NCBI GenBank assembly: GCA_958510875.1
Contig: OY294069.1
Span: forward strand, 620,001-684,000
DNA from: Endomychus coccineus
Lineage: Eukaryota > Arthropoda > Insecta > Coleoptera > Endomychidae
Length of the DNA stretch: 64,000 nt
Reading direction: 5' to 3'
The notes under the pieces were generated by a model. That model made no database searches and had not been told where the DNA came from. It was given only the letters and a program-made list of their open reading frames with translations. Position 1 is the first letter of the stretch; each line of letters opens with the position of its first letter. Positions 1-11,934 of the stretch are shown here, one piece after another. The translations under genes were made by a program, and so were the position numbers.

Positions 1-1616
1 TACAATAATAAAAATAATCAAGAACCTTATGTTTGTCCCATTGAACCTCTGTCGAATAGTCTTTATCTTTATCCAGTCACAGAAGATGAGATAATAAAGA
101 GTTGTAATCAGCTGCAAAATAAGTTTAGTTTTGGTGTTGACGGCATTCCCCTAACTATTCTTAAATTCTCATTAACAAAAATACAAAAAATATTATGTCA
201 TATTATAAATTGTATATTTGAAAATGGTATATTTCCCGACGCTTTAAAGGTAGCAATAGTAAAGCCTTTGTATAAAAAAGGAGACTGCGAGGACTTGGGT
301 AGCTATCGGCCTATTAGCCTACTTTCTTCGTTTGCCAAACTGGTAGAAAAAATTTTGAGTCACAGATTAGTAGGTTTTTTTTACAAAATTCAAAATTTTT
401 AACAAAAGTCAACATGGCTTTCTTAGGGGCCGAAGTACAATGACAGCTGTTTTCGAATGTACTAGATTTGTGTTAAAGGCTTTGGATAATCAAGAGATAC
501 CTTGTGGAATTTTCTTAGACTTATCCAAAGCCTTTGACTGTATAGATCACACAATTTTAATCAAAAAACTGAAAAATTACGGTATACGAGGGAAACAGTT
601 GTCAATTTATTATAGTCAGCTACTTAAAAGATAGAAACCAAGTTGTAGAAATGAACTCAGACCAGAACCAATACATATCAAAAAAAATATACATTGAAAT
701 GGGAGTGCCACAGGGCTCTATATTAGGGCCTCTTCTCTTTCTAATATTTATCAATGATTTGCCTATAATAATATCGGAAAGTGGTCATACCTCGATAAAC
801 TATGCGGACGACGAGAATGTTGCCATTAAAAGTAACAATATTGAGAATTTGAATCAGGAATTGATCCTAGTGCTGACAGAGATTGAAAATTGGTGTCAAG
901 TCAATAAACTTGTAATTAACAAGTCAAAAACAAAGTGTGTGATTTTTCAAACTAATAAGTCGAATATTGAAATTCCAAAAACTCTTACTTTGAATAACCA
1001 AATTATTGACGTAGATAATAGTACTAAATTTTTGGGACTTATTATAGACAAAAATTTGAATTGGTATGAACAAATAACATCTCTTTCAAACAGACTTAAA
1101 TCTAAACTATACGTATTAAGAACTTTGAAAAAATCGGTAGACAAGGAAACTCTAATGGTTGTCTATTACGCCTTTTTTCAGTCTCTGATAACCTATGGGA
1201 TTACTTTCTGGGGCAACAGCTCTCAATCTAAATAGATTTTGATTCTACAAAAAATGGCAATACGCATAATTTATGGCCTGAGGCATCGAAACTTCTGTAG
1301 AGGTACTTTTCGCAAATTCAATATTTTAACTGTTCCGGCACTTTATATCTCGGAAAGTCTTATGTTCAACTTCAGGAACAAACACTATTCGGCAATGAAA
1401 ACGGACAAGTATATGAAACTCGTAAGATTTTATATCTTTACCCAGAGGTTGACTTAACATTATATCAAAAGAATATGGAATACATGAGCCTTAAGCTTTT
1501 TAACAAACTTCCAAATGAGATTAAAGAGATTAAGGAATTAAAAAATTCAAAGCAGCTGTTACTAAATTGCTAATAACTTTAGAACCTTATACAGTTGCAG
1601 ATTTTTTAGAACAATA
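1..1616 (+). pseudogene. Non-LTR retrotransposon reverse transcriptase (LINE J1, Jockey/CR1-like), broken
   Basis: The reading begins at the window edge in frame 1 with RT motifs DGIP and YRPISLLSSF. It shifts frame near 400, continues with FLDLSKAFDCIDH, shifts again near 617, then shows GVPQGSILGPLLF and the catalytic YADD (codons 801-812). A TAG at 1233-1235 interrupts it and another shift lies near 1440; the tail reads LFNKLPNEIKE and ends near 1616. In life the enzyme would copy element RNA into DNA at the target site. The endonuclease and ORF1 would lie left of the window. At least three frameshifts and one nonsense codon make this a dead copy. The clade assignment rests on motif style only and could be Jockey or CR1. 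Confidence 0.9.
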
Positions 1617-1785
1617 AGTCTGTGCTAACATTTTACGGTGATAGTGTTTCTATATTATTTATTATTTGTTTATATATGTATATATATGTAGTGAAGTGTA
1701 TATACATATAGTTATTACGACGTTTTTTAATATTGTATTGTTCATGTTTATTTTTTAAATGTAGACAAACCATGTTGAAATAAAG

Positions 1786-1811
1786 ATTATTATTATTATT
1801 ATTATTATTAT
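1786..1811 (+). repeat. (ATT)n tail of LINE J1
   Basis: About eight ATT units follow an AATAAA-like stretch directly after the RT reading and its AT-rich 3' UTR. Short-repeat 3' tails are usual for several LINE clades, so this probably marks the 3' end of J1. Confidence 0.8.
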
Positions 1812-1812
1812 C

Positions 1813-2690
1813 CTTTATGTACGTAAAAACCTTTCATTCTTCTACGTATCTGTGCCAAAGAAAATAAATAAAATAATCTGTATCCTTACGACTCTTTTGT
1901 TTTCAATCATGTAGTATCCAGTACAACCGTCGTAATGTTATTTCTAATTTTCCATCGAACAATCAGCGCGAACATTCTCTACTTTTATTGTGTTGGAACA
2001 GCTGGGAACATAAATTAAAGTGCATTGAATTGAAAAAATTAAACAATCCAAGTCACTTATAGCAAGTATTATAAAGGTTGATCGATGTAAGATAAGGAAT
2101 TATTACTTGGGTGATCTGATCTGATATTATTGTAAAGACGAAGTATATAGATCAGTGGTGTCGAATACTCGCAGCTGAAGAGAGAGGAGGGCTTCTTCTA
2201 AAGCAACAATATATACCATCGCAGTGTAGAAGTTAACAATGGAAGTTGGGCAAGTTCTCAGGGTGTCAGCGGAGCGCATCCATCATCGTTCACAATGCAA
2301 CGTTGCACCCTCCCAACACAACCTGACTGGAGAGAGAGAGAGAGAGACCAACCGTGTATCTGTATCGATAGAGATCCATTATGTACGTATCGGATATTCG
2401 GACATGAACTAATTATATTGGGCTCGGATGAGATTTCATTCAATGGAACATTATTGGAAATTGTAGATAAACGACAGCATTTTTCTGTTATAAGTACTGA
2501 AACTAGAATTTGAATGGAACTATCAGTTACTTTGTGATATCCCATTTTTACAGATTCAAAGAAGAAATTTTACTTTATTAAATATCACTTTATTCAAAAG
2601 AAACTGGATTGCAATTTCAAACTTTACTGTTCATTATCAAAACATACAATGAATTCGAAATTGGAATCAACTTTCTATCAAAACTATAAC
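1813..2690. other. No gene recognised; (GA)n run
   Basis: AT-rich DNA with no domain I recognise. A pure GA run of about 16 bases lies at 2330-2346. Two overlapping open frames of 70-95 codons (2258-2545 minus, 2295-2513 plus) span that run and look incidental. Confidence 0.6.
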
Positions 2691-2694
2691 TTTA

Positions 2695-2832
2695 ACTATA
2701 AAATAGTTCACACTGTCGATATATTATAACACTGTAGATAATAAGTAATCACCCTTATCCACTAAAAATACTATTAAAGTACTGAGAACCTTCCGACTAC
2801 CAAGTAGCCATCATCAAAGTAAATTAATTTAT
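2695..2832 (-). repeat. Penelope-B terminal repeat, antisense, with decayed hammerhead motif
   Basis: Read on the minus strand it gives the family-B signature found also near 3300, 22400, 27740, 33900, 50500, 50700 and 59850: TGATGA, GGCTAC-TTG-GTAG stem, GGAAGG, CTCAGTACTTTAATAG, then GTGGATAAGGGTGATT and a terminal GTTCACACTGT. Here the first core base is T rather than C and the GAAA core has become GGAA, so the ribozyme should be inactive. Confidence 0.75.
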
Positions 2833-2835
2833 TAT

Positions 2836-3257
2836 TATTGAAGTGAAAACTTCCTTAGGCGCGTAGAGCTATTTCAGATGGGGGGTAAAACCATGAGTCC
2901 GTCACGTCCCGTCACGCTGTAGTTATATATATTAGGTATTATGTATACTGCTGCGTGTGCAACTGCGGCCGTGCGGGACTCGAGTCAGGCGTCAGACAGT
3001 CTCTCTATACGCTTACACACGTGTGCATATCTGAGTCGGTGTTGGTGAGCCTGCCTGTGTGTCAGTGCTCTCGATTACGGTATACAGGACAGGTATACGT
3101 ATACACTGCGTATACACACTATACACTGTATGCAGCTACAACAGCACGCATATACTTGACGTTATTCATTTACTCAATCCTCCGTCCTCGTGCAGACGAA
3201 AGTTATATTTCTATGCTAACTGAAAAAATGGACCTTTTTTTGCAATACAACTCATAC
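2836..3257. other. Spacer between two opposed Penelope-B repeats
   Basis: A stretch with many short TATAC/GTATAC runs. The open frame 2955-3347 covers it and part of the next repeat; it has no recognisable domain and I do not treat it as a gene. Confidence 0.5.
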
Positions 3258-3412
3258 ACTGAGAACCTTCCAGCTCAGTTTACTTTGACGATGGGTACTT
3301 GGTTGAATGGTCCTCAGTACTTTAATAGTAGTTTTAGATATGGATAAAGGTGATTGTTTCTTATTTATAGTGTTATAATGTACCCACAGTGTGAACTCTT
3401 TTATTGTTTACT
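3258..3412 (+). repeat. Penelope-B terminal repeat, sense, decayed
   Basis: Plus-strand counterpart of the repeat at 2695. It shows GATGGGTACTTGG, GGTCCTCAGTACTTTAATAG, GATAAAGGTGATTG and CCCACAGTGTGAACTC. The hammerhead core reads TTGACGA and the GAAA box is lost. With the antisense copy it makes an inverted pair about 420 bp apart. Confidence 0.75.
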
Positions 3413-4128
3413 AGTTCTCCTTCATTCTGTTGCAGTTGTTATTCAAATTAAATCCTGGATATCAGCTAATTTGGAATCAATCCCATAGTAAAGATTTCGG
3501 TTTCCGGACTAAATATCGATTAAATTTAGTCGTAAATATGCAAACTGGAAACCACTGTGAACCTTATTTGATCTCAACGAATGACCATGATGGGAATATT
3601 CGATGGCTATGTGGTGGACACAATGGTAAATTAAATAAAAATGAAGTAGCGTATCTTGAGAAGGGTTATCGACTCTCTGATGTATTATAACAATTGCCAA
3701 ATCGACTAGTCGCAGTCCCTTCCTTCCGGTGTTATTATTTAAATAGGACCCCAATCAAACCTCGCCGTCTCTCTGGTGGACACTTCCGATTGACCAGGTA
3801 CAAGAATACTCGATCTTTTTATTACATTATTTATGCCACTTTTCCGTATCGGCCCATGCCTTATTCAATACCTGCCACCACAAAAACGAATAAATTAACA
3901 GTTCGTTACCGAAAATCAATTGAAAATGCCCAACTAATAAAGATTCCGGTTTACCTCATTCTGAGTTACAATATACAGGTTGTTTAAGTTGCGATACTTG
4001 ACTATAACCCTTCGTATAATTATTCTTTACGATAATGTAAAGTCGCGATGAATTCTATTAAAAACTATCTTGATAGTTAAGAATATGGGGTTCAGCACAC
4101 TAGCCAAACTATTATTATACAGTTTAAA
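3413..4128. other. No gene recognised; two unassigned open frames
   Basis: Open frames at 3430-3690 (86 codons) and 3694-3987 (97 codons) run end to end on the plus strand. Neither shows a domain, signal peptide or transmembrane pattern that I recognise. They could be remnants of an unrecognised element or chance. Confidence 0.4.
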
Positions 4129-4426
4129 AGCTAAAAAACATGTGTTTATGAGAAACCCACTATAAAGCTAAAAATAATTGTTTGTTTAATACACTATGTG
4201 CTATTATTATTATTATCATTTTCAATGTTAAGTGCTGAGTGTAAAATCGTGGGACCCTCTCTTCTCAGAGAAATATAAGTAGAAAGCACCCCAGCACCAA
4301 CGCTTTTACACTCAGCACTTAACATTGGAAATGATAACATTAATAATACCAAGTGCTTAGTGTATTAAACAAACAATTATTTTTTCGTTTTTAATGGGTT
4401 TCTAATAAAAGCCTGTTTGTTGAGCT
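4129..4426. mobile_element. Small foldback/MITE-like element
   Basis: Left arm 4129-4246 and right arm 4304-4426 are inverted copies. Both contain AGAAACCCA, AATAATTGTTTGTTTAATAC, then AATGTTAAGTGCTGAGTGTA beside a ~57-bp loop. Arms of ~120 bp with no coding capacity fit a MITE. TA dinucleotides flank it, which would fit Tc1/mariner, but the exact ends are unclear. Confidence 0.7.
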
Positions 4427-4659
4427 ATAATATCATTTTCTTCTTTTTATTCTAAAAATCGAACTTATAAATGATTATTATTTTTAATTTAATGTATTTA
4501 TTTAAATTTAATGATTCTGGTATTTGCAGTCTACTATGGCTTGACGTAAAAATAATGTGGTTTGTCTTACTTTTATTCAATGTGAGTTTGTTATTCATAC
4601 ACCAATGTTCAATGTTCGAGAGCTCAGAGGCAATTTCAGTTTCGAGAAGGGAAAGGTGA

Positions 4660-5110
4660 TTTACAGATACTTTAATGTATAACCATCATCTGCATAATTG
4701 ATAAGTAACTTTCTAGTATCAGAAATAACTTCATCAACATAGCATAACATAATCATTATCATAGATTAAGAACAAAAGTGGGCCAATTATGCTACCTTGA
4801 GGAACTCCCATTTGTAGTGACAATTCCCTAGATATGAAATTTTGTCCACCCTCTGAAATTTTCCCTCTCTGCGTTCTACATTCTAAATAGCTTCCCAAGG
4901 CTAATTGTTTATCTCTGACTCAGTATTTTATGATCAACCTTGTCAAAAGCCTCATAGAGATCAAGAAACAGTCCGCATGGGATGTTCTTATTCTCCAAGG
5001 ATGTAATCGATTGAATGAATTTGAAAACTACTGTTTCCAAATTATGGTGAGGAAATACTCCACATCTGACAGAACTGTTCAAAATGTAGCATAAATAACT
5101 CACTGTATTC
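4660..5110 (-). pseudogene. LINE reverse transcriptase fragment (J1-like), antisense
   Basis: On the minus strand 5103-4909 reads ENKNIPCGLFLDLYEAFDKV, the RT motif-A region with catalytic D. After a break it continues with ELSLQMGVPQGSIIGPLLF (motif B) near 4790-4840 and NYADDGYT (motif C) near 4690. Only the palm core survives; both ends are missing and the frame is broken. It resembles the RT at the window start and may be the same or a sister family. Confidence 0.85.
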
Positions 5111-6555
5111 GTAATTGTTTCATTTGATCATAGCCAGAGCTAGTTTTATTTTTTAGAATTTATAATTTAGATATTTCAATTCTATTCAGAAAAACTGTAA
5201 TGGAAAGGACACTGTTTACAAAAATTTTATAGGAAATGGACTAAAGTTGTAATGAACTGAACTATATAATAGAAAATTGCTACTTTGATCCCAATTATTG
5301 TAAATAGTAAATATCGGGTTGATGCTTCGGTTTAAATATGTTTCAGCAAGGCCACCTTCATTATTAATGCAAAATATTCGAAAATGCAAATTTTAATACG
5401 AACATTATACTTTTATATGTTGTGATTTGATGCCTTTATTGAATTACAAGTTTGATCAAAGATCCAAGGAAATATTCTGTCGTTTTATTGTCCATAACTT
5501 ACAGAATCGGTAAACAAATTTTAACGGTCTATAGCGATACAGGGACCTTTCCTGATTTAATAAATTGACCCTTCCATTAAAATAAATTTACTATAACATT
5601 ATAATACGGTCACTTTAATTTATGACCTACGTCCGAACATGGTATAACTTTCATAAAAAAAACTAACCCCCGGTATAGAAAGTATACAAATTTAGTAGGC
5701 CGGTCAACAAGCATTCAAATTCTAATTTAGAATGTATGTAACACTTTTTAGCGAGTTCTAAATCATGTAAGTGTCCAGCAATGTCCAGTATTAAGGGTTG
5801 GAGTGATCCGGGACCACCCTTGGGCCGTCCACAGCGGCAGGTAACGTGCGTTGCACCTTTGAACCTGGATCTACCCCACGTTTTTTCAATTGCCGCGATT
5901 CCTCGTTTCCGCATTGTTATTCGTTTCCTGGACAGTACGTTTCGCTTGGCCGTGTTACTTTTCCAATTTCTAATGTTGGTTTGTGCGTGAGAACTAATAT
6001 CCGGGACACATTTCATAACCAGGTTGTGATCATTTTGATAACCTTATATCATTGATTTTCACTAATTATTAATAATTAATAGTGACATAATGTACAGTAA
6101 ATCATCAATGATTAGATTTAAAAAAAAATTACGATTTCAATTCTTCTTAAATAATGAAATTGATGTTTAATAAAGCTTTTCATGTTACGTTTTCGCGTTG
6201 TAATCAATAATTGGAAATGCTGAAACTAGCATGACGTCTTGATTCTATTCTTTGAAGGCGTTGCTTGGCATGTGAAAAACTTGGCACCACATTTTTCTAA
6301 ACTACATGGGTGCTCCAATTAGAGAAAATCTAGCATTATCTTTTGTCCTCTAACTGCTATTCAAATTTGGATCATATCTTTGCGTCAGTTTGAACCACTT
6401 TTTTTGGCGGTCATTTTCTTTAGGCACATGAATGAAAGTTTTGTTGAAACTATTTTTGATGCAATTCGAATAGGGATACAAATACATTTGTAACTATTTT
6501 TTTTCTAATTTATTGTGCACTCACTATTGAATCCCATAAGTTGCGTTCAGATTGC
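5111..6555. other. No gene recognised
   Basis: AT-rich DNA. The longest open frame (5663-6016, minus, 117 codons) has an Arg/Lys-rich start and no recognisable fold. It overlaps comparable frames on the other strand, so I read it as chance. Confidence 0.5.
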
Positions 6556-6559
6556 GGTT

Positions 6560-7200
6560 CATTTCTATTTAAAATATTGTCAAAAGTGAGTTGAATCCTG
6601 AAGCTTTTCCGGCATGTTTTCGCCAAATTTTTCTATTGCATTTTTTGACGCTAATCCTGAAGATAAATTAAGGAGAAAAATCGCGTGACAGGAATTGATT
6701 TAAGTTTCGCTAAGCTATGAAAATCATGTTATTAGATTTGTAGGTAACATGCATAAGACGATTATGAAATGATAGATCACTATCGAACAGAACACAAAGA
6801 TCTTTTATAGAATTTAAGACTATAGTCCTTTAAAAATCCATTCATGTTGTAATCATATACTAAATTAGTAGAAAAAGTGACATTTATCAATACTGAAGTG
6901 TAATTTACAACTGAAAAAAAAAATATTTTCGTTATCATATTGTAGTTGAAGGCAGTCTTGCTCATTGGTAATTGTGATGAAGAGTTTTAAGTCGTCGGAA
7001 AATTATTGAAACAGTCCTGTTTTTCTAACGGAAGTTTAAGTAGTTATAAACAAAATAAACATTAGTGTACCTAGATTGGACACCTGCGGCACTCCTGTAG
7101 TAGAATTGTAAGCAACGGAGACCATTATAAACCATCGGGAAAGTTTCAGCAACCTTTCAGAGAAACCAAATGAATCAGTGAGGCGGAAACCGTAAAAGGT
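6560..7200 (-). pseudogene. LINE reverse transcriptase fragment (J5), antisense
   Basis: Minus-strand reading gives GVPQVSNLGTLMFILFI near 7060-7110 (motif B; usual GVPQGSNLGPLLF), then FSDDLKLFITITNEQDC near 6960-7000 (motif C, YADD changed to FSDD). The open part 6780-6965 follows as the post-catalytic region. Stops and shifts separate the pieces. The DDLKLF context separates it from the J1 YADD type. Confidence 0.7.
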
Positions 7201-9047
7201 ATGATTGGTCGAAATGCCATGACCTCTAATAAGATCCTCCTTCTCTTTTAGTATATGCTGTGCATGTCATGAAACCGTCGAGCGAGCGCAGAGTTAGCCA
7301 GGGTGAGGCAAGGGAGAGGTAATAGTCGTGTATCAGGATATATTGTAGCGGTCGCATTGAAACATGCAAACAGAGTTGTTGAAAGAATTTTTACCGCATT
7401 ACAGATAATAAGATATTATTAGCTCGACTCACATTCTTCTGCTAGGCGATCTTTAATGTCCCGAACTATACGTGACGTCCACATAATACAGTATACAGAA
7501 AAAAATATTTCACTTTTTGTTATTTGAGTATGTGATACCATATCTAGTCCTTTGGGAAAATCTATATTCACCACAACAACCTGATTCATAAAAAATAATC
7601 AATTTTAAGAAGATTCAACTAATGCGTTATAGGTGAGACTTTATATCGAGCTCAATCTTGAAGGTGTCTAAAATAAATCAAAGACATTCAATTGAAGAAT
7701 GTTTACATATTTCCATAGCTACCATCCTTCTTTAAATATAATATTGACTATAATGTTATTTATAACTTTTTAATATGAAAATCGGGTTACAATGATTTCA
7801 AATGCCTGAAACCTCTCTTCAATTTAAAAAAGTTAATTTTCACTGAATATTTCATCAGGTTTTTTGAAGTTGCACCCCTACCAACAACATAAACTTCAAT
7901 ATGAAATTAGCATATTCCATTCAGAAATGGACAGAACAAGTATAACATGTCAAAAAGGTGTAAGCGACCCAATTAGTATCGTATTCCTCAAATAAAATAA
8001 CGACGATTTAATAAAGGACACACTCACCAAACCAGAACGAGATTTAATATTCATAACATAACAGTGAATAAGGATTTAAACCGCCCAGGAATAATATTCA
8101 AAACTTGCTGCCTTGTTGATAAATGACCTCTGGGCACACAACGGATTAGAGTGAAGTATGACAACGTAATAAGCACGAAACCAATTCAACTATATCTTAT
8201 AAGGCCTATTTGTACGTACAACTCTGACCGACGAGCCTTGCTCTCTTATTTCCTGTTCATTTCTGGTCTACAGTTATTCTTCAAATTTGGATTTATCCGT
8301 TTTGTTCATGCACTTCCGTTTCTGGGACGATTTATGCCTTTTGTAATACCTGCGGAAAGGATTGTTATAACTCTGTTTTATAACTTATTGTTGTGGGATT
8401 CAGTCACTGAGCTTTATGGAAAAAATAATTGGACACATGATCACCATAATTTCCAAAGAAAAACTCCACTTCATATTCTTTCATTTCCTTATTCGATATT
8501 GATATTTTTTAAACAATTCAAGTTCAAGTCCGCACACTAGTTGATGGTAACGGAAGTTTAGGTGTGCTAGGTGGAAGGAAATCAGGTGAATGTATAGAAT
8601 GCAGGTCCATAGGGAGGGGAAGCTGCTCACCCCTGATAGGGGTTGAAGCGCAGATGATAGATAACTATACCTGACATGGGATAGGGGATGTGTATGAGAA
8701 AATCCTTGCGATTCTCACTGATTTAGCTGATTTTAAGACATAACTCATATGGGGAAGATTACGTGTCCATTGTGTTATTATACAATCATTGTTAAATTTA
8801 ATTGTTTAAGTGTTCGTTTTACTATTGCAGCAGAAGAACGTTATTTCCGCTATTCTATTGCGTCGTATTTCGTATTGTAATCTATAAAAATATTTCTTTG
8901 CTTTGTTATTTGATAGGGCGCGCGATGCATCAAATTCTTTCAATTCATTGAGAATATAATTGTATTGAATTTCGGAGTATTCATTCAAATAATTGATGGA
9001 ATGAGTTGGAAAATTTAAATTAATATTCAATGAATAAAATCTAACTA
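7201..9047. other. No gene recognised
   Basis: The only sizeable frame is 8151-8540 (plus, 129 codons), rich in aromatic and hydrophobic residues. It has no recognisable domain and no strong start context. 8806-9030 minus is Asn-rich and unassigned. Confidence 0.5.
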
Positions 9048-9647
9048 CAGAGTGTCCTCGAACTGCGTGGCTAAAATAAAACCGAAGATTCTTTGATTCG
9101 AAAAAATTTTGATGAGCCTTTTTACCTTTGCCTCAAGTGTCTTGTTTAGCCGGTAGAGGGCTTCAAAGTTGCAAAAATAATTTTGTTTTTTCGGTATAAC
9201 TTGAGAACATGATGGAGGACTTTTACAATATTTGACAGGTGAGTTACTGTCAATAATAGCCATTTTTGAGAGCGGAGCATAGAGCCTTAGAGACCATAGA
9301 AATGGCTCAAACTTGAGGATGTAACGGGAAAAGTGTCCAGAACTTTTTTGTGGTCAATGTAATTCACTCTATATTTTTTATGTAGATAGCTTATCTAATT
9401 TGAAAACTTTTCTTACTCTTAGAAAATTTTGATAAAATCAACGGATTAGCTTGAAAAAAATAATTTTCGAGTCTCTGCAATTTTGGCTTACTAATTTTAC
9501 TTGATTAAAATACCTTAGTTGCCTTTGCTTTTCTAATGTCATTTTGGCATTTGGAGAATTTATCCTCAAAACTGTCAGTTTTTACTTTGCTTTCCGTAAA
9601 AATTTTATAAAATTAAGTCTCAAAATTTCACTAACACTGAAATGGTT
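9048..9647 (+). repeat. Left 600-bp TIR of mariner copy 1
   Basis: Pairs with 10778-11377 in inverted orientation throughout, from the CAG terminus to the inner AATGGTT next to the transposase. Differences between arms are scattered single bases. Mariner TIRs are usually a few tens of bases, so this length is unusual. Confidence 0.9.
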
Positions 9648-9760
9648 AATATCTCGGTAAAACACGAATAATAAAAACAATTGAAATGGGGAAACGATGT
9701 GATTATTTAGGAAAAACAAATGCTAAATTAAAAGAAACAACAAAACTTTTTGGGAAATCG

Positions 9761-10793
9761 CTAAGGCATCAATTGTTCGAAATGTTGCCCATTTTCCTGA
9801 ATACACAAATTAATTCGTTTCAAGAAATTGGATTGAACTCTGGCTAGTACTTCAGGATCATTCTTCAATAAATCCGCTTCATGATTAATTCGTTGCAACA
9901 ATTCCTCTCGTGTGTTTACTGGAGCTGCATAAACTTTCGACTTCAAAGCGCCCCATAGAAAGAAGTCGCAGGGCGTCAAATCAGGGGAGCGGTCCGGCCA
10001 GTTCACTGGTGCATCGTGTCCTCTACCTATCCAGCGATCTGGATATTCCACATTCAAATGTCGCCTCACAGCTAATGTGAAATGAGGAGGTGCACCATCA
10101 TGGATAAACCAAGCCACGACGAATGTGTAAGGGCAAGTCTTCCAACAGTTCAAGTAGCCTTTGTTCCAAAAAGTTCAAGTAGTTCTCCCCGTTCGATAGA
10201 TCGGGTATAACGGTAGGGCCAATAATAAAGTTATCCACAATTCCAACCCAAACATTGATTTTAGTTTTATTCTGAAAATATGTAACTTCCGTTTCATGAG
10301 GATTTTCATCAGCATAGAAATGTTCATTATGGAGGGTAAAAAGACCACATCTCGTGAAAGTATCTTCGTCCGTGAACAGAATTCTTCTACAAAAATTGGG
10401 GTTTGCATTTTGTCTTTGGACAATAAGCCGACAGAAATCTAGCGGATGACCTGGATCCATGGGCAATAAGTCTTGAACTGTTTTAATATGATAGGGATAC
10501 AACAGTTCTTCTTTCAGTACATTATGAACTAATGATTTTGAGGCTCCAATACGAAGTCCCAAACGTAGTGTTCTTATCCCAGGTTCAGTTTCAACCGCTT
10601 CCAGTATCGCTTCTTCGAGCTCTAACGTCCTTCTTGTCCGCCTGCGTCCAGTTTCTCTGCGATTTGCTTCAAATTTGCCAGTTTCGCGAAGGTTTACCGA
10701 TTTGGAATTCTGCGATGCGGATATCTTTCCCTTCTCCGGCCATTGCAACGACAAAGTCCATAAATCAATAACATATCAACCATTTCAGTGTTA
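9761..10793 (-). pseudogene. Mariner-like transposase, frameshifted (copy 1)
   Basis: Would cut and paste the element. The main frame (10754-10098) holds a helix-turn-helix region (ETGKFEANRRETGRRRT) and the first catalytic Asp in LFTDEDTF, ending HIRRGLVYP. A second, overlapping frame (10153-9761) carries WFIHDGAPPH (second Asp) and DRSPDLTPCDFFLWG (third Asp), with 38 residues between those two Asps. The true N-terminus (MVDMLLIYGLCRCNGRR, from about 10793) is in a third frame. So two frame breaks split it. Copy 2 at 17214 has both breaks at the same places. Length otherwise fits a mariner transposase of roughly 350 residues. Confidence 0.92.
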
Positions 10794-11377
10794 GTGAAAT
10801 TTTGAGCCATAATTTTATAAAATTTTTACGGAAAGCGAAGTAAAAACTGACAGTTTTGAGAATAAATTCTTCAAATGCCAAAATGACATTAGAAAAGCAA
10901 AGGCAACTAAGGTATTTTAATCAAGTAAAATTAGTAAGCCAAAATTGCAGAGACTCGAAAATTAATTTTTTCAAGCTAATCCGTTGATTTTATCAAAATT
11001 TTCTAAGAGTAAGAAAAGTTTTCAAATTAAATAAGCTATCTACATAAAAAATATCGAGTGAATTACATTGACCACAAAAAAGTTCTGGACTCTTTTCTCG
11101 TTACATCCTCAAGTTTGAGCCATTTCTATGGTCTCTAAGGCTCTGTGCTTCACTCTCAAAAATGGCCATTATTGACAGTAACTCACCTGCTAAATATTGT
11201 AAAAGTTCTTCATCACGTTCTCAAGTTATACCGAAAAAACAAAATTATTTTTGCAATTTTGAAGCCCTCTACCGGGTAAACAAGACACTTGAGGCAAAAG
11301 TAAAAAGGCTCATCAACTTTTTTTCGAATCAAAGAATCTTCGGCTTTATTTTGGCCACGCAGTTCGAGGACACCCTG
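10778..11377 (-). repeat. Right 600-bp TIR of mariner copy 1
   Basis: Inverted partner of 9048-9647. The frame at 11162-11416 is read from this repeat and mirrors the one at 9045-9263 in the left arm, so neither is a gene. Confidence 0.9.
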
Positions 11378-11782
11378 TATGTAATCGTATCACTCAACCA
11401 AATTCATGTGATCTAAAACATATTGGTCGTGAAATGTGAATCATAATAATAATCATAATAATTATTATTTATTCAAACAAGACTATAAAGCAATATGAAA
11501 TAATACAAAAATCAAAAAAAATAATAATAAATACAATGTATCATTAAATTCTTCAAGAATTGTTTCTGAGCGATAAGAGTAAGAAAAAAACAATTAAGAG
11601 AGGTATATAATATGGATCCAAACACATAAATAGTTAAGACATAGTTTTTATCAACTAACAGTGCCAATTGAAAGGAACCTGGCAATTTGTACCATCAGTA
11701 GCATACAACACAATACAGTCGGAGCTAACTAAGTCTGAAAATGTGTTTGTAAGGTTTCCACTTATATTCTTTTCACAGTATT

Positions 11783-11850
11783 CAATATCGGTAGTGTAGT
11801 GATTAACACGGTTGTCACTCACTTCGACGACCCGGTTTCATATCTGGGTC
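11783..11850 (+). repeat. tRNA-derived SINE head (Val-like)
   Basis: GGTAGTGTAGTGATTAACAC matches a tRNA A-box/D-arm of the Val type. It is followed after a usual distance by GACCCGGTTTCATATCTGGG, a decayed B-box (standard GGTTCGANTCC). The acceptor stem cannot be closed. LINE J2 sequence starts about 90 bp downstream, so this may be a SINE head or a promoter-like fusion to it. Confidence 0.45.
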
Positions 11851-11934
11851 CAGGCTGAGATATTTTCCGTACATATCGTAAATATCTCAGGCAACGGTGC
11901 TAATATTGATTGGACACCGTGTAGGATACTTGTG

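Larger units (their letters stand above)
9048..11377 (-). mobile_element. Mariner-like DNA transposon, copy 1, complete ends
   Basis: It begins CAGAGTGTCCTCGAACTG and ends with the inverted complement (GAGGACACCCTG). Each end abuts a TA (9046-9047 and 11378-11379), the Tc1/mariner target duplication. The ends are the tips of 600-bp inverted repeats. A degenerate transposase is encoded on the minus strand between them. It is 2330 bp long. Both ends being intact, it could in principle be mobilised by a transposase made elsewhere. Confidence 0.92.

Noticed and set aside
2955..3347. 130-codon open frame, plus strand
   Set aside because: Runs into a Penelope-B terminal repeat and has no domain.
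5663..6016. 117-codon open frame, minus strand
   Set aside because: Overlaps open frames on the other strand and shows no recognisable motif.
8151..8540. 129-codon open frame, plus strand
   Set aside because: Hydrophobic and aromatic composition typical of AT-rich chance frames; no domain, no neighbours, no start context.
11162..11416. 84-codon frame and its twin at 9045-9263
   Set aside because: Both are readings of the mariner 600-bp TIR and mirror each other.
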